Source: Streptomyces phaeoluteigriseus
GTDB lineage: Bacteria > Actinomycetota > Actinomycetes > Streptomycetales > Streptomycetaceae
Direction: 5' to 3'
NCBI RefSeq assembly: GCF_001896135.2
Contig: NZ_MPOH02000019.1
Span: 608,689-665,396, forward strand
Length of the DNA: 56,708 bases
Position numbers and translations under genes: made by a program. Below, in pieces: positions 56,668 to 56,708 of this stretch (position 1 is its first letter; the number at the start of each line of letters is the position of its first letter). Below the pieces are notes generated by a model, which was given only the letters and a program-made list of their open reading frames with translations, searched no databases and was not told where the DNA came from.

Positions 56668-56708
56668 ACCGGAACGCTAGCCACCCGCCCATCCCTCCCG
56701 CCTCGGTC

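Overview
The window is chromosomal DNA of a Streptomyces or very close relative. The base composition is extremely GC rich, several start codons are GTG, and some promoters look leaderless. The gene set is also typical: the futalosine menaquinone pathway, a chaplin, an SPW-repeat protein, a cold-shock gene next to mqnA, and secreted chitinases with DasR-like sites.

Layout. Positions 1-10.8 kb are housekeeping: a polysaccharide deacetylase (running off the left edge), a GH18 lipoprotein, mqnC, a prepilin peptidase, a membrane Ser/Thr kinase, mqnA, a cold-shock gene, and a divergent XRE-cupin regulator and AzlC/AzlD exporter. Positions 10.7-30.4 kb are a one-directional lipid or polyketide cluster: a fatty acyl-AMP ligase, a giant two-module PKS that ends in condensation and FkbH domains, a carrier/thioester-reductase protein, and an alpha/beta hydrolase with a Cys nucleophile. 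Positions 30.4-45.2 kb are a mixed set: hydrolases, a glutamate-synthase-like FMN protein, a two-domain chaplin, a deaminase, a GNAT, two TAP-type peptidases, an ArsR-SRPBCC regulator, an SPW protein, a GDSL esterase, a photolyase, an SDR, a MarR and a decayed MMPL fragment. Positions 45.2-53.0 kb are an organosulfur-scavenging locus: LysR, a short Cys-containing leader peptide, SfnG, two flavin monooxygenases of the acyl-CoA dehydrogenase fold, a flavin reductase, SsuD and a third acyl-CoA dehydrogenase-like protein. Positions 53.0-56.7 kb carry an aldehyde dehydrogenase, a GH19 chitinase behind two DasR-like repeats, and a PPOX-family protein.

Most interesting system. In the PKS cluster an FkbH domain sits where an NRPS adenylation domain would be expected (C - FkbH | carrier - reductase). 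A plausible reading is this: the ligase loads a fatty acid on the N-terminal ACP, two reducing modules extend it, FkbH charges the NRPS-type carrier of the next protein with a glyceryl-like unit, the C domain joins the two, and the reductase releases the product as an aldehyde or alcohol. The reductase protein also carries, by my recognition, the C-terminal domain normally attached to GMC (cholesterol-oxidase-like) oxidases, without the oxidase.

Quality warning. At least eleven genes or gene parts are interrupted by single reading-frame shifts. Ten fit the loss of one base, mostly in short G/C runs, which looks more like consensus error than gene decay. I therefore describe those genes as CDS spanning the shift.
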